A stretch of 64,000 nucleotides of DNA from Chromatiales bacterium (lineage in GTDB: Bacteria; Pseudomonadota; Gammaproteobacteria; Steroidobacterales; GCA-2729495), in assembly GCA_024234935.1 (NCBI GenBank), contig JACKNI010000002.1:434001-498000 (forward strand). The letters run 5' to 3'. How positions within the stretch are numbered: the stretch's first letter is position 1; each line of letters opens with the position of its first letter. The notes under the pieces are model-generated. The model did not search any database. It saw only the letters and a list, made by a program, of their open reading frames with translations, and was not told the DNA's origin. Of this stretch, positions 1 to 7,983 are shown one piece after another. A program made the translations under genes and the position numbers.

Positions 1-68
1 TCTTCAGCGCGCTCTGATTGGCGCCTGGTCCATGGCTATCGCGGGCAGGACGCGCTGCACATCAGTTA

Positions 69-437
69 TCAGTTGGGTGCCGGCAATGGCGCTGAAGCCT
101 GCCACTCGGCGAGCACGGCCTCGCTGAACGTTGCCTCGGGATTTCTTGCACAGAACGCAAGCATCTTGCTGAATGCGTGTTCCCTGGCCTCACCGGTGGC
201 CGGTAATGCGCGCTTTGCTGCCGCCGGACCGCTCGCGCTGCGACCTGCAAAATAGCCCTGCGCCCAGTTATAGAACTGCCGCTCGGTACCGGTTGGCGCA
301 CGCTCGTACATCTTCTCCAGCAGTTCACAGTGGATCGCAGCGGGATCATCCGCCCCGAATGAAGACCCGCCTGTATCGAAGGCCGCGCTGGCCGTCGAAA
401 CCAGCGTCATCACCAGAGTGAGAAAGGCGGTTCTCAT
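69..437 (-). CDS. small exported protein, unknown function
   Basis: Protein of 122 residues with an N-terminal signal peptide (Arg-Thr followed by a hydrophobic stretch ending Ala-Ser-Ala), so probably periplasmic. The mature part has two cysteines and a region around HCELLEKMYERA and NWAQGYFAG that resembles small periplasmic helical proteins, but I do not recognise the family. The ATG at 437 overlaps the stop of the upstream membrane-protein gene (ATGA), so the two are probably translationally coupled and functionally linked. A longer reading upstream to 572 is open but lies inside the neighbour and is less likely. Confidence 0.7.
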   Translation of the reverse strand: MRTAFLTLVMTLVSTASAAFDTGGSSFGADDPAAIHCELLEKMYERAPTGTERQFYNWAQGYFAGRSASGPAAAKRALPATGEAREHAFSKMLAFCARNPEATFSEAVLAEWQASAPLPAPN

Positions 438-1348
438 GATGCCTCCAGCTCGGAAGGTTTTTTTGGCGTGCGCATGGTCAGGATTGTCACGATGACGCAG
501 CCGACGACGATCATCGTGCACTCGAGAATATAGTCCTGCGGGTGCAACCAGACCTCGGTAAACATGTTCCATCGGCTCAGGAACTCGACGTCAACCCAGA
601 GGATGATCGAAGTCGGAATGGCATAGCGTACGGCCGACGAGACCCGCCTGTACTTCATCAGGCGGATGAACAGGTAGATCCCCCAGACAAAGCAGGCGAA
701 GAACGATGCGTAGGCGATCCAGTGACGGGCGCCAACCAGTGAGGGGTCATAGATTGTCAGCTGGGCCAGATAGAAGAACCAGGTAATGAACACGGTCTCC
801 ATGAAGGTGATCGCGGCAAAGTTGCGGTCCCGGCCGCTGGTCCGCTCACCCATGTACATGCCGAGACGCTGGTGGAACCAGACAAAGAAATTGCAGCGGG
901 TTTCCTTGTTGAAGAAGAAATAGAAAAACGACGTCATCATGACGCCCACCGAGGTGGTCATCATCATGTATTCCGGCAGCTGAATGATCTCGGTACCTTC
1001 GAGCTGCACAGGTACGCCGTAAAGTATCCGGCCGTAGAACATGAATGCGAACTCGACCCAGCTGGTCCACAGCAGGGTGCCGGCAAAGAACCCCAGCCAC
1101 GTACCGATCGCTTCCCTGCGGAGCTTGACGCCGATCCACAGGATGTAGATGCCAATCGCACCCATCAGAAAGGCTGCTGTGTAGCGATGTTCCTCACCGA
1201 ACAGGTGTTCGGTGAGCACCATTACGCCGTGAGCGATGGGAATGATCATCAGCGCGGCGGTGAACGCCATGATGCCGATGAAAGGTGGACGATAAATGGC
1301 ACGGAGGATCGGGTTGGATGGCGCTGCATCAACAGTGGTTGCTGTCAT
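434..1348 (-). CDS. multi-pass integral membrane protein, unknown function
   Basis: About 304 residues with roughly seven or eight hydrophobic segments separated by short loops. The start at 1348 (protein begins MTATTVDAAP) has a GAGG about nine bases upstream and fits better than the open ATG at 1375. Aromatic-rich segments such as FFYFFFNKETRCNFFVWFHQ are conspicuous. I do not recognise the family; it could be a membrane subunit or transporter. It is coupled by ATGA to the small exported protein downstream, which suggests a two-component envelope unit. The function is unknown. Confidence 0.75.
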   Translation of the reverse strand: MTATTVDAAPSNPILRAIYRPPFIGIMAFTAALMIIPIAHGVMVLTEHLFGEEHRYTAAFLMGAIGIYILWIGVKLRREAIGTWLGFFAGTLLWTSWVEFAFMFYGRILYGVPVQLEGTEIIQLPEYMMMTTSVGVMMTSFFYFFFNKETRCNFFVWFHQRLGMYMGERTSGRDRNFAAITFMETVFITWFFYLAQLTIYDPSLVGARHWIAYASFFACFVWGIYLFIRLMKYRRVSSAVRYAIPTSIILWVDVEFLSRWNMFTEVWLHPQDYILECTMIVVGCVIVTILTMRTPKKPSELEAS

Positions 1349-1525
1349 GGTCTGGCCTCGCTGGCGTTGTCTCAAGAGGTGCCTGGACAGAGTCTACGCC
1401 GGTTTATCGACATTGCAATCAATTGTGTCGGCTTCCGCCGGGACTGTTGCGGCGCCAAATGCCGCAGACACGACAGCCCCGGTTTGGCATCGCGAGGCCG
1501 GTGGCGGCTGTTATTCTCAGCGGCT

Positions 1526-1855
1526 ATGGCCACCCCTGATGGACACGATGAGCTGGTCGTCGGCGCCGCCCAGCTCATACTGGCCGAAAAGCGCACGGCG
1601 CTGTCGCTGATGCGCACCGGCATCGCGGTCTTTGCGCTGCCACTCGCCACGATCAGCGCGCTGATTGCCACCTCGAAATACTATGACATCGAGAAGGTGC
1701 TGAGCCTCTTCATCCCGATCATGGTGATCAACGCCGGCCTGGTGCTGCTCGGCGCCTATCTGGTCGTGCGGGCCATCCGCGGAGTCCACCACACCGACCG
1801 ACTGCTCGCGGACCTGAAGCAGTCGCATCCGATGCTGGCACCGTATCTCGGCTAG
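1526..1855 (+). CDS. DUF202 (YidH-like) membrane protein
   Basis: A 109-residue protein carrying the DUF202 hallmark LAEKRTALSLMRTGIA at about residues 19-34, followed by two transmembrane helices. DUF202 proteins such as E. coli YidH are small inner-membrane proteins with no established biochemical role. The ATG at 1526 gives the usual family length. It is monocistronic, divergent from the membrane-protein gene to its left and about 80 bases upstream of argR. Confidence 0.75.
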   Translation: MATPDGHDELVVGAAQLILAEKRTALSLMRTGIAVFALPLATISALIATSKYYDIEKVLSLFIPIMVINAGLVLLGAYLVVRAIRGVHHTDRLLADLKQSHPMLAPYLG

Positions 1856-1873
1856 GTCCCTGCGGCCGACCAC

Positions 1874-1927
1874 TTGACACCACCCCTAATCTGGATACTA
1901 TGCGCATCCTTCTATGTCTATGCGCAT
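1874..1927 (+). promoter_or_regulatory. argR promoter with tandem palindromic operator
   Basis: TTGACA lies at 1874-1879, with a weak -10 candidate TACTAT at 1896-1901 (16-base spacer). The palindrome ATGCGCAT occurs at 1900-1907 and again at 1920-1927, exactly 20 bases apart, overlapping and following the -10. Tandem sites about two helical turns apart, over the promoter, are what an ArgR hexamer would be expected to bind, so autoregulation of the arginine operon is inferred. The core does not match the E. coli ARG box, so the assignment is tentative. Confidence 0.5.
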
Positions 1928-1937
1928 GGGGTTGTGA

Positions 1938-2408
1938 ATGCCGGTTGGCGCCGAACAGCGCGATGAACGACAGCAGGCGATCCTGAAAATCCTGCGGCAG
2001 CGGCATGTGTCGCGGCAGGACGAGCTTGTCGAGCTGTTGCGCAAGCGCGGGATCGAAGCGACGCAATCGAGCATCAGCCGGGATCTGCGCCAGCTGGGGA
2101 TCTCCAAGCTGGGCCAGGAATACCGGCCGGTGACTGAAGATGAGGAGCCGGACACCAGCCGGGACATGGCGGTGCTGGCGGACTTCGTGAAGGAGATCCG
2201 GACCGCAGGGCCCTATCAGACGGTGGTGAAGACGGTGGAAGGCGGCGCCCAGCAGGTGGCGCTTTCACTGGACCGCTCGGGCTGGCCGGAGATCGTCGGC
2301 ACGGTATCCGGCGACGACACCATATTTGTTGCCACCGGCAGCGGTGGCGACCAGAAACGGCTCGTGGCACGGCTTCGGGCCCGGTTCAGCAGCGGTTCCG
2401 GCAACTGA
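1938..2408 (+). CDS. argR: arginine repressor ArgR
   Basis: A 156-residue protein of normal ArgR length. Residues about 10-75 form the winged-helix DNA-binding domain, with SSISRDLRQLGI as recognition region. The C-terminal hexamerisation and arginine-binding domain contains GTVSGDDTIFVAT, matching the family GT-x-x-GDDT-I signature. ArgR senses L-arginine and represses biosynthetic genes. It is the first gene of the arginine operon, 18 bases before argG, so it likely controls its own operon through the tandem palindromes upstream. Confidence 0.93.
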   Translation: MPVGAEQRDERQQAILKILRQRHVSRQDELVELLRKRGIEATQSSISRDLRQLGISKLGQEYRPVTEDEEPDTSRDMAVLADFVKEIRTAGPYQTVVKTVEGGAQQVALSLDRSGWPEIVGTVSGDDTIFVATGSGGDQKRLVARLRARFSSGSGN

Positions 2409-2426
2409 GTCCGGCGCCTGGAGAGA

Positions 2427-3665
2427 ATGATGACGACACAGCAGAAAAACCAATCGCCGATCATCCTGGGCTTTTCGGGCGGGCTCGACACCTCGTTCCT
2501 GGTGCCGTGGATGAAAGAACAGCTGGGCCGGCCGGTGGTGACCGTGACGATCAACACCGGCGGCCTCAATGCCGCAGCCGTCAAGGACCTGGAACAGCGC
2601 TCGAAGCAGCTGGGTGCCGTCGAGCACGTCCTGGTCGAAGCCCGTCAGGTGTTTTTCGAGCGGGTCATCAAGTACCTGATTTTCGGCAACGTCCGGCGCG
2701 GGCACCTGTATCCGCTGTGCGTCGGCGCCGAGCGGGGCATTCAGGCGACCCTGCTCGCCGAACTCGCGCGGGAACGCGGCAGCCAGACCGTGGGCCACGG
2801 CTGCACGGCAGCCGGCAACGACCAGGTGCGGTTCGAGGTCGCGCTGCGCACGATCGCGCCGGGCCTCGAAGTGCTGGCACCGGTGCGGGATGAGGGCTTC
2901 ATCCGCAGCGAGCAGCAGAAGTACCTGGAAGACCGGAAGCTGCCGGTACCGGTGCGCGGCTCGTCGTACTCGATCAATCGCGGCCTGTGGGGCGTGACCA
3001 TCGGCGGCCGGGAAACGCTGGACTCGCGGGAATCGATCCCCGAGGACGCGTGGGTACTGTCGCCGAACGCACTGGAAAAGCCGCAGCCAGCCGCGCGGCA
3101 TACCGTCGGTTTCACTCAGGGTGTGCCAACTTCACTGGATGGCAAGGCCATGGATCCGGTCGCGCTGATCGAAGCCCTGGAAACCATCGGCGGTGCCTAC
3201 GGTATCGGCCGCGGCGTGCACGTGGGCGACACCGTGCTCGGCACCAAGGGCCGGGTGGCTTTCGAGGCGCCTGCGGCAGACATCCTGCTCAACGCCCATC
3301 GCGAACTTGAAAAGCTCGTGCTCTCCGGCCCGCAGCAGCGGATCAAGGACCAGGTTGCGGCCCAGTACGGCGACTTCGTGCATGAAGGCAAGCAGCTGGA
3401 TCCCGTGTGCCGTGACATCGAGGCGCTGCTCGGCTCATCGCAGCAGCGGGTCACGGGCGACGTGAAGATCGTGCTCCGGCCCGGCAACCTGTTCATCGAG
3501 GGCGTCATTTCGCCGCACTCGCTCATGGCCGCGACCAAGGGCGTGTACGGCGAGAAGGCCGGCGAGTGGACGCCAGCCGATGCGCTTGGCTATTCACGGA
3601 TTTTGTCTTTGCCCGGCATCCTGCAAACGCGGGCCGCCGGCGGCAAGGGGGCAGGCACAGCATGA
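2427..3665 (+). CDS. argG: argininosuccinate synthase
   Basis: A 412-residue enzyme that joins citrulline and aspartate using ATP to form argininosuccinate, the penultimate step of arginine synthesis in the cytosol. The pyrophosphatase-type P-loop GFSGGLDTS lies at about residues 15-23, and the aspartate/citrulline-binding core is intact. Length is normal. It follows argR by 18 bases with a GGAGAG ribosome-binding site, and its TGA overlaps the ATG of the next gene (ATGA), indicating translational coupling with gene X. Confidence 0.95.
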   Translation: MMTTQQKNQSPIILGFSGGLDTSFLVPWMKEQLGRPVVTVTINTGGLNAAAVKDLEQRSKQLGAVEHVLVEARQVFFERVIKYLIFGNVRRGHLYPLCVGAERGIQATLLAELARERGSQTVGHGCTAAGNDQVRFEVALRTIAPGLEVLAPVRDEGFIRSEQQKYLEDRKLPVPVRGSSYSINRGLWGVTIGGRETLDSRESIPEDAWVLSPNALEKPQPAARHTVGFTQGVPTSLDGKAMDPVALIEALETIGGAYGIGRGVHVGDTVLGTKGRVAFEAPAADILLNAHRELEKLVLSGPQQRIKDQVAAQYGDFVHEGKQLDPVCRDIEALLGSSQQRVTGDVKIVLRPGNLFIEGVISPHSLMAATKGVYGEKAGEWTPADALGYSRILSLPGILQTRAAGGKGAGTA

Positions 3666-4717
3666 AAACCATCGTCGCCGACAAGATCGCCTCGGTCGCC
3701 CAGCACCTGAACCTCAAGCGCGAGATCCGGGTCAGCGCCGATATTCCCTGCGAGGAAGGCGTGCTCATCGCCGCGGAAGTGCTGAACAACAAGAGCACCT
3801 ACAACCAGCTCGAGCTCACCAGCGGCCGGATGGCGGTGGTGAAGCGGGGCGATATCGTCGTGGGTGCGATCGGCCACCGGAAGGCGCTGTTCGGTTACTC
3901 CGGACATATCCCCGAGAAGATCGCCGTCGGCGATACCCTGCAACTCCTGAACATGGGCGGCGTGATCGGCGCCTGCGACTCGATCAACGCGAGTTTCGGC
4001 CCGCCCTTCGATGTGCGCGTGCTCGGCGTGGTGCTCGGCTTTCCGTTTCTCGGTGAGCGCATCGGTGTGCCGGTGCGCATCGGCATGGAGAAACTGGCGG
4101 TCGAGCCACCGCTGGACACGCTGGGCATTCCGGTGGTGGCCATCGCCGGCACCTGCATGAATTCGGGCAAGACTGCCGCGGCGAGCGCCATCGTGAGCCG
4201 GCTCCGGCATCACGGCCACATCGTCGATGCCTTCAAGGCCACCGGCGTTGCCCTGCGACGGGACATCCTCGCCATGGAGGACGCCGGCGCGCGCTCGACG
4301 CTGATCTTCTCCGACTTCGGCGTCACCTGCACGACAGGAAAGAACGGCCCGGCGGTCACGCGCATGATGCTCAACCGGCTGGCTGCGCAAAAGCCCGACT
4401 GCATCGTCTTCGAACTGGGCGATGGCATTCTCGGCGCCTATGGCGTCGAGGCGATCCTGCGCGATGCCGGCGTCAGCGCCTCGTTGTCGAGTCTCGTGCT
4501 CTGCGCCAACGATCCGGTCGCGGCCTGGGGTGGCGTGAAACTGCTGCGGGAGGATTTCGGTATCGAGCCGCACATCGTCACCGGCCCGGCCACCGACAAC
4601 GATGTCGGCAAGGACATCATCGTGCAGCGCATGGGCGTCAAGGCCATCAATGCGGTGACCGAGTCCATGCAGATCGGTGACGAGGTTACGCGTCACCTGG
4701 GGCTGAAGCTGACATGA
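3662..4717 (+). CDS. P-loop protein of unknown function in the arginine operon (gene X)
   Basis: A 351-residue protein overlapping argG at its start and argC at its end by ATGA, so it is firmly inside the operon. Residues 1-155 look beta-rich. Residues 163-171 are a Walker A loop, GTCMNSGKT, followed by FKATG (191-195), a conserved acidic stretch near 206-219 and ELGDG (251-255). The arrangement recalls dethiobiotin-synthetase/CobB-type P-loop proteins and the C-terminal half of DUF1611 proteins; DgcN, a DUF1611 member, N-acetylates glutamate. Since no acyl-glutamate synthase gene is seen here, a role in that step, or an ATP-dependent ligase role, is possible. This is inference; the family is not identified with certainty. 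Confidence 0.85.
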   Translation: MKTIVADKIASVAQHLNLKREIRVSADIPCEEGVLIAAEVLNNKSTYNQLELTSGRMAVVKRGDIVVGAIGHRKALFGYSGHIPEKIAVGDTLQLLNMGGVIGACDSINASFGPPFDVRVLGVVLGFPFLGERIGVPVRIGMEKLAVEPPLDTLGIPVVAIAGTCMNSGKTAAASAIVSRLRHHGHIVDAFKATGVALRRDILAMEDAGARSTLIFSDFGVTCTTGKNGPAVTRMMLNRLAAQKPDCIVFELGDGILGAYGVEAILRDAGVSASLSSLVLCANDPVAAWGGVKLLREDFGIEPHIVTGPATDNDVGKDIIVQRMGVKAINAVTESMQIGDEVTRHLGLKLT

Positions 4718-5772
4718 GCGAACGGATTCCCGCGCTGATCGTCGGCGGCACCGGCTATGTGGCCGGCGAACTGCTGCGCCTGGTGGCGGGACATCCGCAG
4801 CTGGAGCTGCATGGCGTGTCTTCGGAAACCGCGGCGGGTACGGCGATCAGCGCCGCGTTCCCGCACCTCGCCCCGCTGCTGAAAGCCGAGGGCTTCATCA
4901 CGCAGGCCGATCTCGCCGCGCGCATGACGTCGCCGCGGATGGCGCTGTTTGCAGCCGCACCGCATGCCGTCAGCGCCGGCGTGATTGCCACGCTGTTGCA
5001 GGCAGCAGAGGCCCGGCAGTGCCGGCTGACAGTGGTCGATGTGTCTTCGGACTTCCGTTTCAGGAACGCGGTCGATTTCCAGGCCGTGTACAAGACACCG
5101 CATGGCGCACCGGAACTGCTGCCGCTGTTCAGCTGCGCGCTGCCCGAACATGTCAGCGGCATTCCCGGCCCGCACATCGGCCATCCGGGCTGCTTCGCGA
5201 CCTCGATGCTGGCTGGTGCCGTGCCGCTGCTCAAGCTGGGGATCTGCGAGCCACGGATCTATGCCACCGGCATCACCGGCAGCACGGGTGCGGGCCGCAC
5301 GCCGACGCCGACGACGCATCACCCCGAGCGGCACTCGAACCTGTTTGCCTACAACCCGCTCCGCCACCGGCATGCCCCGGAAGTGGTGCAGATCTGTGCA
5401 CAGCTCACCGGCGTCGCGCCCGAACTCAACTTCGTGCCGCACTCCGGGCCCTTTGCACGCGGCATACACATGACGCTGCAGGCACGACTGAAGGCACCGC
5501 AAACCAGCGACGAGCTGCGCGACCGCCTGGCCGCCTTCTATGCCGGCTGTGAATTCGTGCAGGTAGTCGATGGCATGCCGCGGATCAAGGACGTGGCCGG
5601 CAGCAACTACTGTCATATCGGCGTGGAGTGCTCAGGGCACAGCGTGGCCGTGATGGTGACTCTCGACAATCTCATCAAGGGCGCCGCCGGCGGCGCGGTC
5701 CAGTGGATGAATCGCCTGCTCGGCTTGCCGGAAAAAACCGGCCTCGATGCGCCCGCACCCGGCTGGATCTGA
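4714..5772 (+). CDS. argC: N-acyl-gamma-glutamyl-phosphate reductase
   Basis: A 352-residue NADPH-dependent reductase that turns N-acyl-glutamyl phosphate into the semialdehyde. The Rossmann motif GGTGYVAGEL is at residues 11-20, and the catalytic cysteine is Cys160 in HPGCFATS. This form resembles the Xanthomonas/Bacteroides-type ArgC rather than the E. coli type. The start overlaps gene X (ATGA), and argD follows after five bases. Whether the acyl group is acetyl or succinyl cannot be read from this protein alone. Confidence 0.93.
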   Translation: MSERIPALIVGGTGYVAGELLRLVAGHPQLELHGVSSETAAGTAISAAFPHLAPLLKAEGFITQADLAARMTSPRMALFAAAPHAVSAGVIATLLQAAEARQCRLTVVDVSSDFRFRNAVDFQAVYKTPHGAPELLPLFSCALPEHVSGIPGPHIGHPGCFATSMLAGAVPLLKLGICEPRIYATGITGSTGAGRTPTPTTHHPERHSNLFAYNPLRHRHAPEVVQICAQLTGVAPELNFVPHSGPFARGIHMTLQARLKAPQTSDELRDRLAAFYAGCEFVQVVDGMPRIKDVAGSNYCHIGVECSGHSVAVMVTLDNLIKGAAGGAVQWMNRLLGLPEKTGLDAPAPGWI

Positions 5773-5777
5773 ACAAC

Positions 5778-6929
5778 ATGACCACAGCACAACAGTCCGA
5801 AGCCCGACACCTGCTGCAGGTTTATGCGCAGCTGCCGATCGAACCCGAATCGGCTGAAGGCGTTTACCTCCACTGCGGCTCGCGGTGGATCATCGACTTC
5901 TACGGCGGCCACGCCGTAGCTGCACTCGGTTATGCGCACCCGGATCTGCTTGCCGCGCTGAGCCGGCAGGCGAAAAGCATGTACTTCCAGAGCAACGCTG
6001 TGGCGCTCGAAGTCCGTGCGCAGGCTGCCGACGCGCTGGTCAGCATTGCGCCGCCGGGACTCCGCCGCGTGTTCTTCGCGAACAGTGGTGCGGAAGCCAA
6101 CGAAAACGCATTGCGCATCGCCTGCCGGACCACCGGCCGCTCGCGGGTGGTCGCGCTCGAACACGGCTTTCACGGCCGGACCGCGGCAAGCGCCGCCGTG
6201 ACCTGGGGTGCAGCGAAAAGCTGGTACGGCTTTCCGCGCACGCCCTTCGACGTGGACTTCATTCCGCGCGACGATATCGCGAAAGCCGAAGCGCTGATCA
6301 ACGGAGAGACAGCGGCCGTGATCATCGAGCTGGTACAGGGTCTGGCCGGTGCTTTCGACCTGGACCCGGCCTTTGTCGCCGCGGTCGCGGCTGCCTGCAA
6401 GCAGCATGGCGTGCTGCTGATCGTCGATGAAGTGCAAAGCGGTGTAGGCCGGACTGGCGCAGCGTTTGCAGCTGAACTCTACGACGTGCAGCCGGACATG
6501 CTGACGACTGCCAAGGCGCTCGGCGGCGGCTTCCCCTGCAGCGCGCTGCTCCTTGGCGAAGAGCTGGCGGCAAAGCTGAAGTCCGGTGACCTGGGTACGA
6601 CCTTCGGCGGCGGGCCGATGGCCTGCGCGCTGGTCAGCACGGTGATCGAAGTGATCAGGCGCGACCGGTTGCTGGAAAACGTCCGCACGCTCTCCGCCGA
6701 GCTGCGGAAATCCGCGCTCACCGGACCGGTTACCAGTGTGCAGGGCCGGGGCTTTCTGCTCGGCCTGCGCTGCAACCGGCCCGCGAAGGACGTGCAGACC
6801 GCGCTGCTGGATCGCGACATACTGGTGGGCACGAGTTCGGACCCGGCCGTGGTCCGGTTGTTGCCGCCGCTGACACTCGAGCGCCAGCACGTGCAGACAC
6901 TCTGCGCGGCGCTGGCTGATATTGGCTGA
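5778..6929 (+). CDS. argD: N-acylornithine aminotransferase (class III PLP enzyme)
   Basis: A 383-residue PLP enzyme transferring an amino group to the acylated glutamate semialdehyde. The NSGAEANE phosphate-binding motif (102-109), DEVQSGVGRTG (217-227) and the Schiff-base lysine Lys246 in TTAKALGGGFP are present. The usual EPxQGEGG loop reads ELVQGLAG, which is divergent, so substrate preference may differ from E. coli ArgD. It lies between argC and the carbamoyltransferase gene, fitting the pathway order. Confidence 0.9.
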   Translation: MTTAQQSEARHLLQVYAQLPIEPESAEGVYLHCGSRWIIDFYGGHAVAALGYAHPDLLAALSRQAKSMYFQSNAVALEVRAQAADALVSIAPPGLRRVFFANSGAEANENALRIACRTTGRSRVVALEHGFHGRTAASAAVTWGAAKSWYGFPRTPFDVDFIPRDDIAKAEALINGETAAVIIELVQGLAGAFDLDPAFVAAVAAACKQHGVLLIVDEVQSGVGRTGAAFAAELYDVQPDMLTTAKALGGGFPCSALLLGEELAAKLKSGDLGTTFGGGPMACALVSTVIEVIRRDRLLENVRTLSAELRKSALTGPVTSVQGRGFLLGLRCNRPAKDVQTALLDRDILVGTSSDPAVVRLLPPLTLERQHVQTLCAALADIG

Positions 6930-6943
6930 ACAAGGGAACATTC

Positions 6944-7957
6944 ATGGCTCTCAAGGTTTTCAACGATCTGGCCGAACTCGGCATTCCGGAGGTCGAAGCG
7001 CTGCTCAAGCTGGCGGGCCGGCTGCAGAAAAAACCGGAACCGCAGGCACTGGCCGGCAAGGTGCTGGCGCTCCTGTTCCTGAGTCCGTCGCTGCGTACGC
7101 TGTCCTCGTTTCAGGCAGCGATGATCCGGCTGGGCGGCGGATCCTTCGTGATCTCGCCGGACATGTCGATACACGGGCTGGAAACGCGCTCGGGCATCGT
7201 CATGGACGGCGTCGCGGCGGAGCACCTGCGCGAGGCGATTCCGGTGATCAGTTCCTATGGCGATGCGCTGGGCATCCGCGCCTTCGCCAATCGCGTGAGC
7301 CTCGCCGACGACCTGGCTGACAAGGAATTCATGGCGATGCGTGAGCTGGTGAACGTGCCGCTCATCAATATGGAGTCGGCGATCCAGCATCCCTGCCAGA
7401 GCCTGGCCGACTGGAAGACCATGGACGAGCTCGGCATCCCGAAGCAGGGTGGCAAGTTCGTGCTGTCCTGGTCGTGGCACCCGAAAGCCTTGCCGCTGGC
7501 CGTGCCCTCCGCGACGCTGCACATGGCGGCGATGCGCGGCATGGACGTGACCGTGGTACGCCCGGACGGTTTTGCGCTGCCGCCCTCGATCATGGCCAAG
7601 GCCGAGCAGGCCGCAAAGCTGTCCGGCGGTTCGGTGCGCGAAACGAACGAACGCGCCGAGGCCTACGAAGGTGCACACGTGATCTATGCCAAGGAGTGGG
7701 CCTCGACACAGCATTACGGCGACCGTGTCGGCGACCAGAAGCTGCGCGAGCAGTTGCAGGACTGGATCGTGGATGAGCCCTGTTTCGCCACGGCACAGCC
7801 CGATGCGCGCTTCATGCACTGTCTGCCGGTGCGGCGCGGCGTCGCCGTCACCGACCGTATCCTCGACGGGCCACGCAGCGTGGTGATCCACGAAGCGCAG
7901 AACCGCATGTGGGGACAGATGGCCGTGGTCTACCAGATGATGGGCCCCGGCGCCTGA
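6944..7957 (+). CDS. N-acylornithine carbamoyltransferase (ArgF'-type, acetyl or succinyl)
   Basis: A 337-residue transcarbamylase resembling the Xanthomonas campestris N-acetylornithine and Bacteroides fragilis N-succinylornithine enzymes rather than ordinary ArgF. Visible motifs are SLRTLSSF (49-56, carbamoyl phosphate), HPCQSLAD and HCLPVRR. The residue that sets specificity in those enzymes (Glu92 for acetyl, Pro90 for succinyl) is Ala92 here, in MDGVAAEH. From memory of published mutants, small residues here favour the succinyl substrate, so a succinyl route is plausible. The surrounding HLREAIP and following RAFA also resemble the Bacteroides enzyme. Confidence 0.9.
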   Translation: MALKVFNDLAELGIPEVEALLKLAGRLQKKPEPQALAGKVLALLFLSPSLRTLSSFQAAMIRLGGGSFVISPDMSIHGLETRSGIVMDGVAAEHLREAIPVISSYGDALGIRAFANRVSLADDLADKEFMAMRELVNVPLINMESAIQHPCQSLADWKTMDELGIPKQGGKFVLSWSWHPKALPLAVPSATLHMAAMRGMDVTVVRPDGFALPPSIMAKAEQAAKLSGGSVRETNERAEAYEGAHVIYAKEWASTQHYGDRVGDQKLREQLQDWIVDEPCFATAQPDARFMHCLPVRRGVAVTDRILDGPRSVVIHEAQNRMWGQMAVVYQMMGPGA

Positions 7958-7983
7958 CAACAGCTACCAGCAGGAACATGACC

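Noticed and set aside
1..68. Window start
   Set aside because: Too short to assign; no convincing gene end or regulatory site seen.
872..1855. Long plus-strand reading frame of 327 codons
   Set aside because: Only the last 109 codons (DUF202 protein) look like a protein; the rest is the antisense of the membrane-protein gene.
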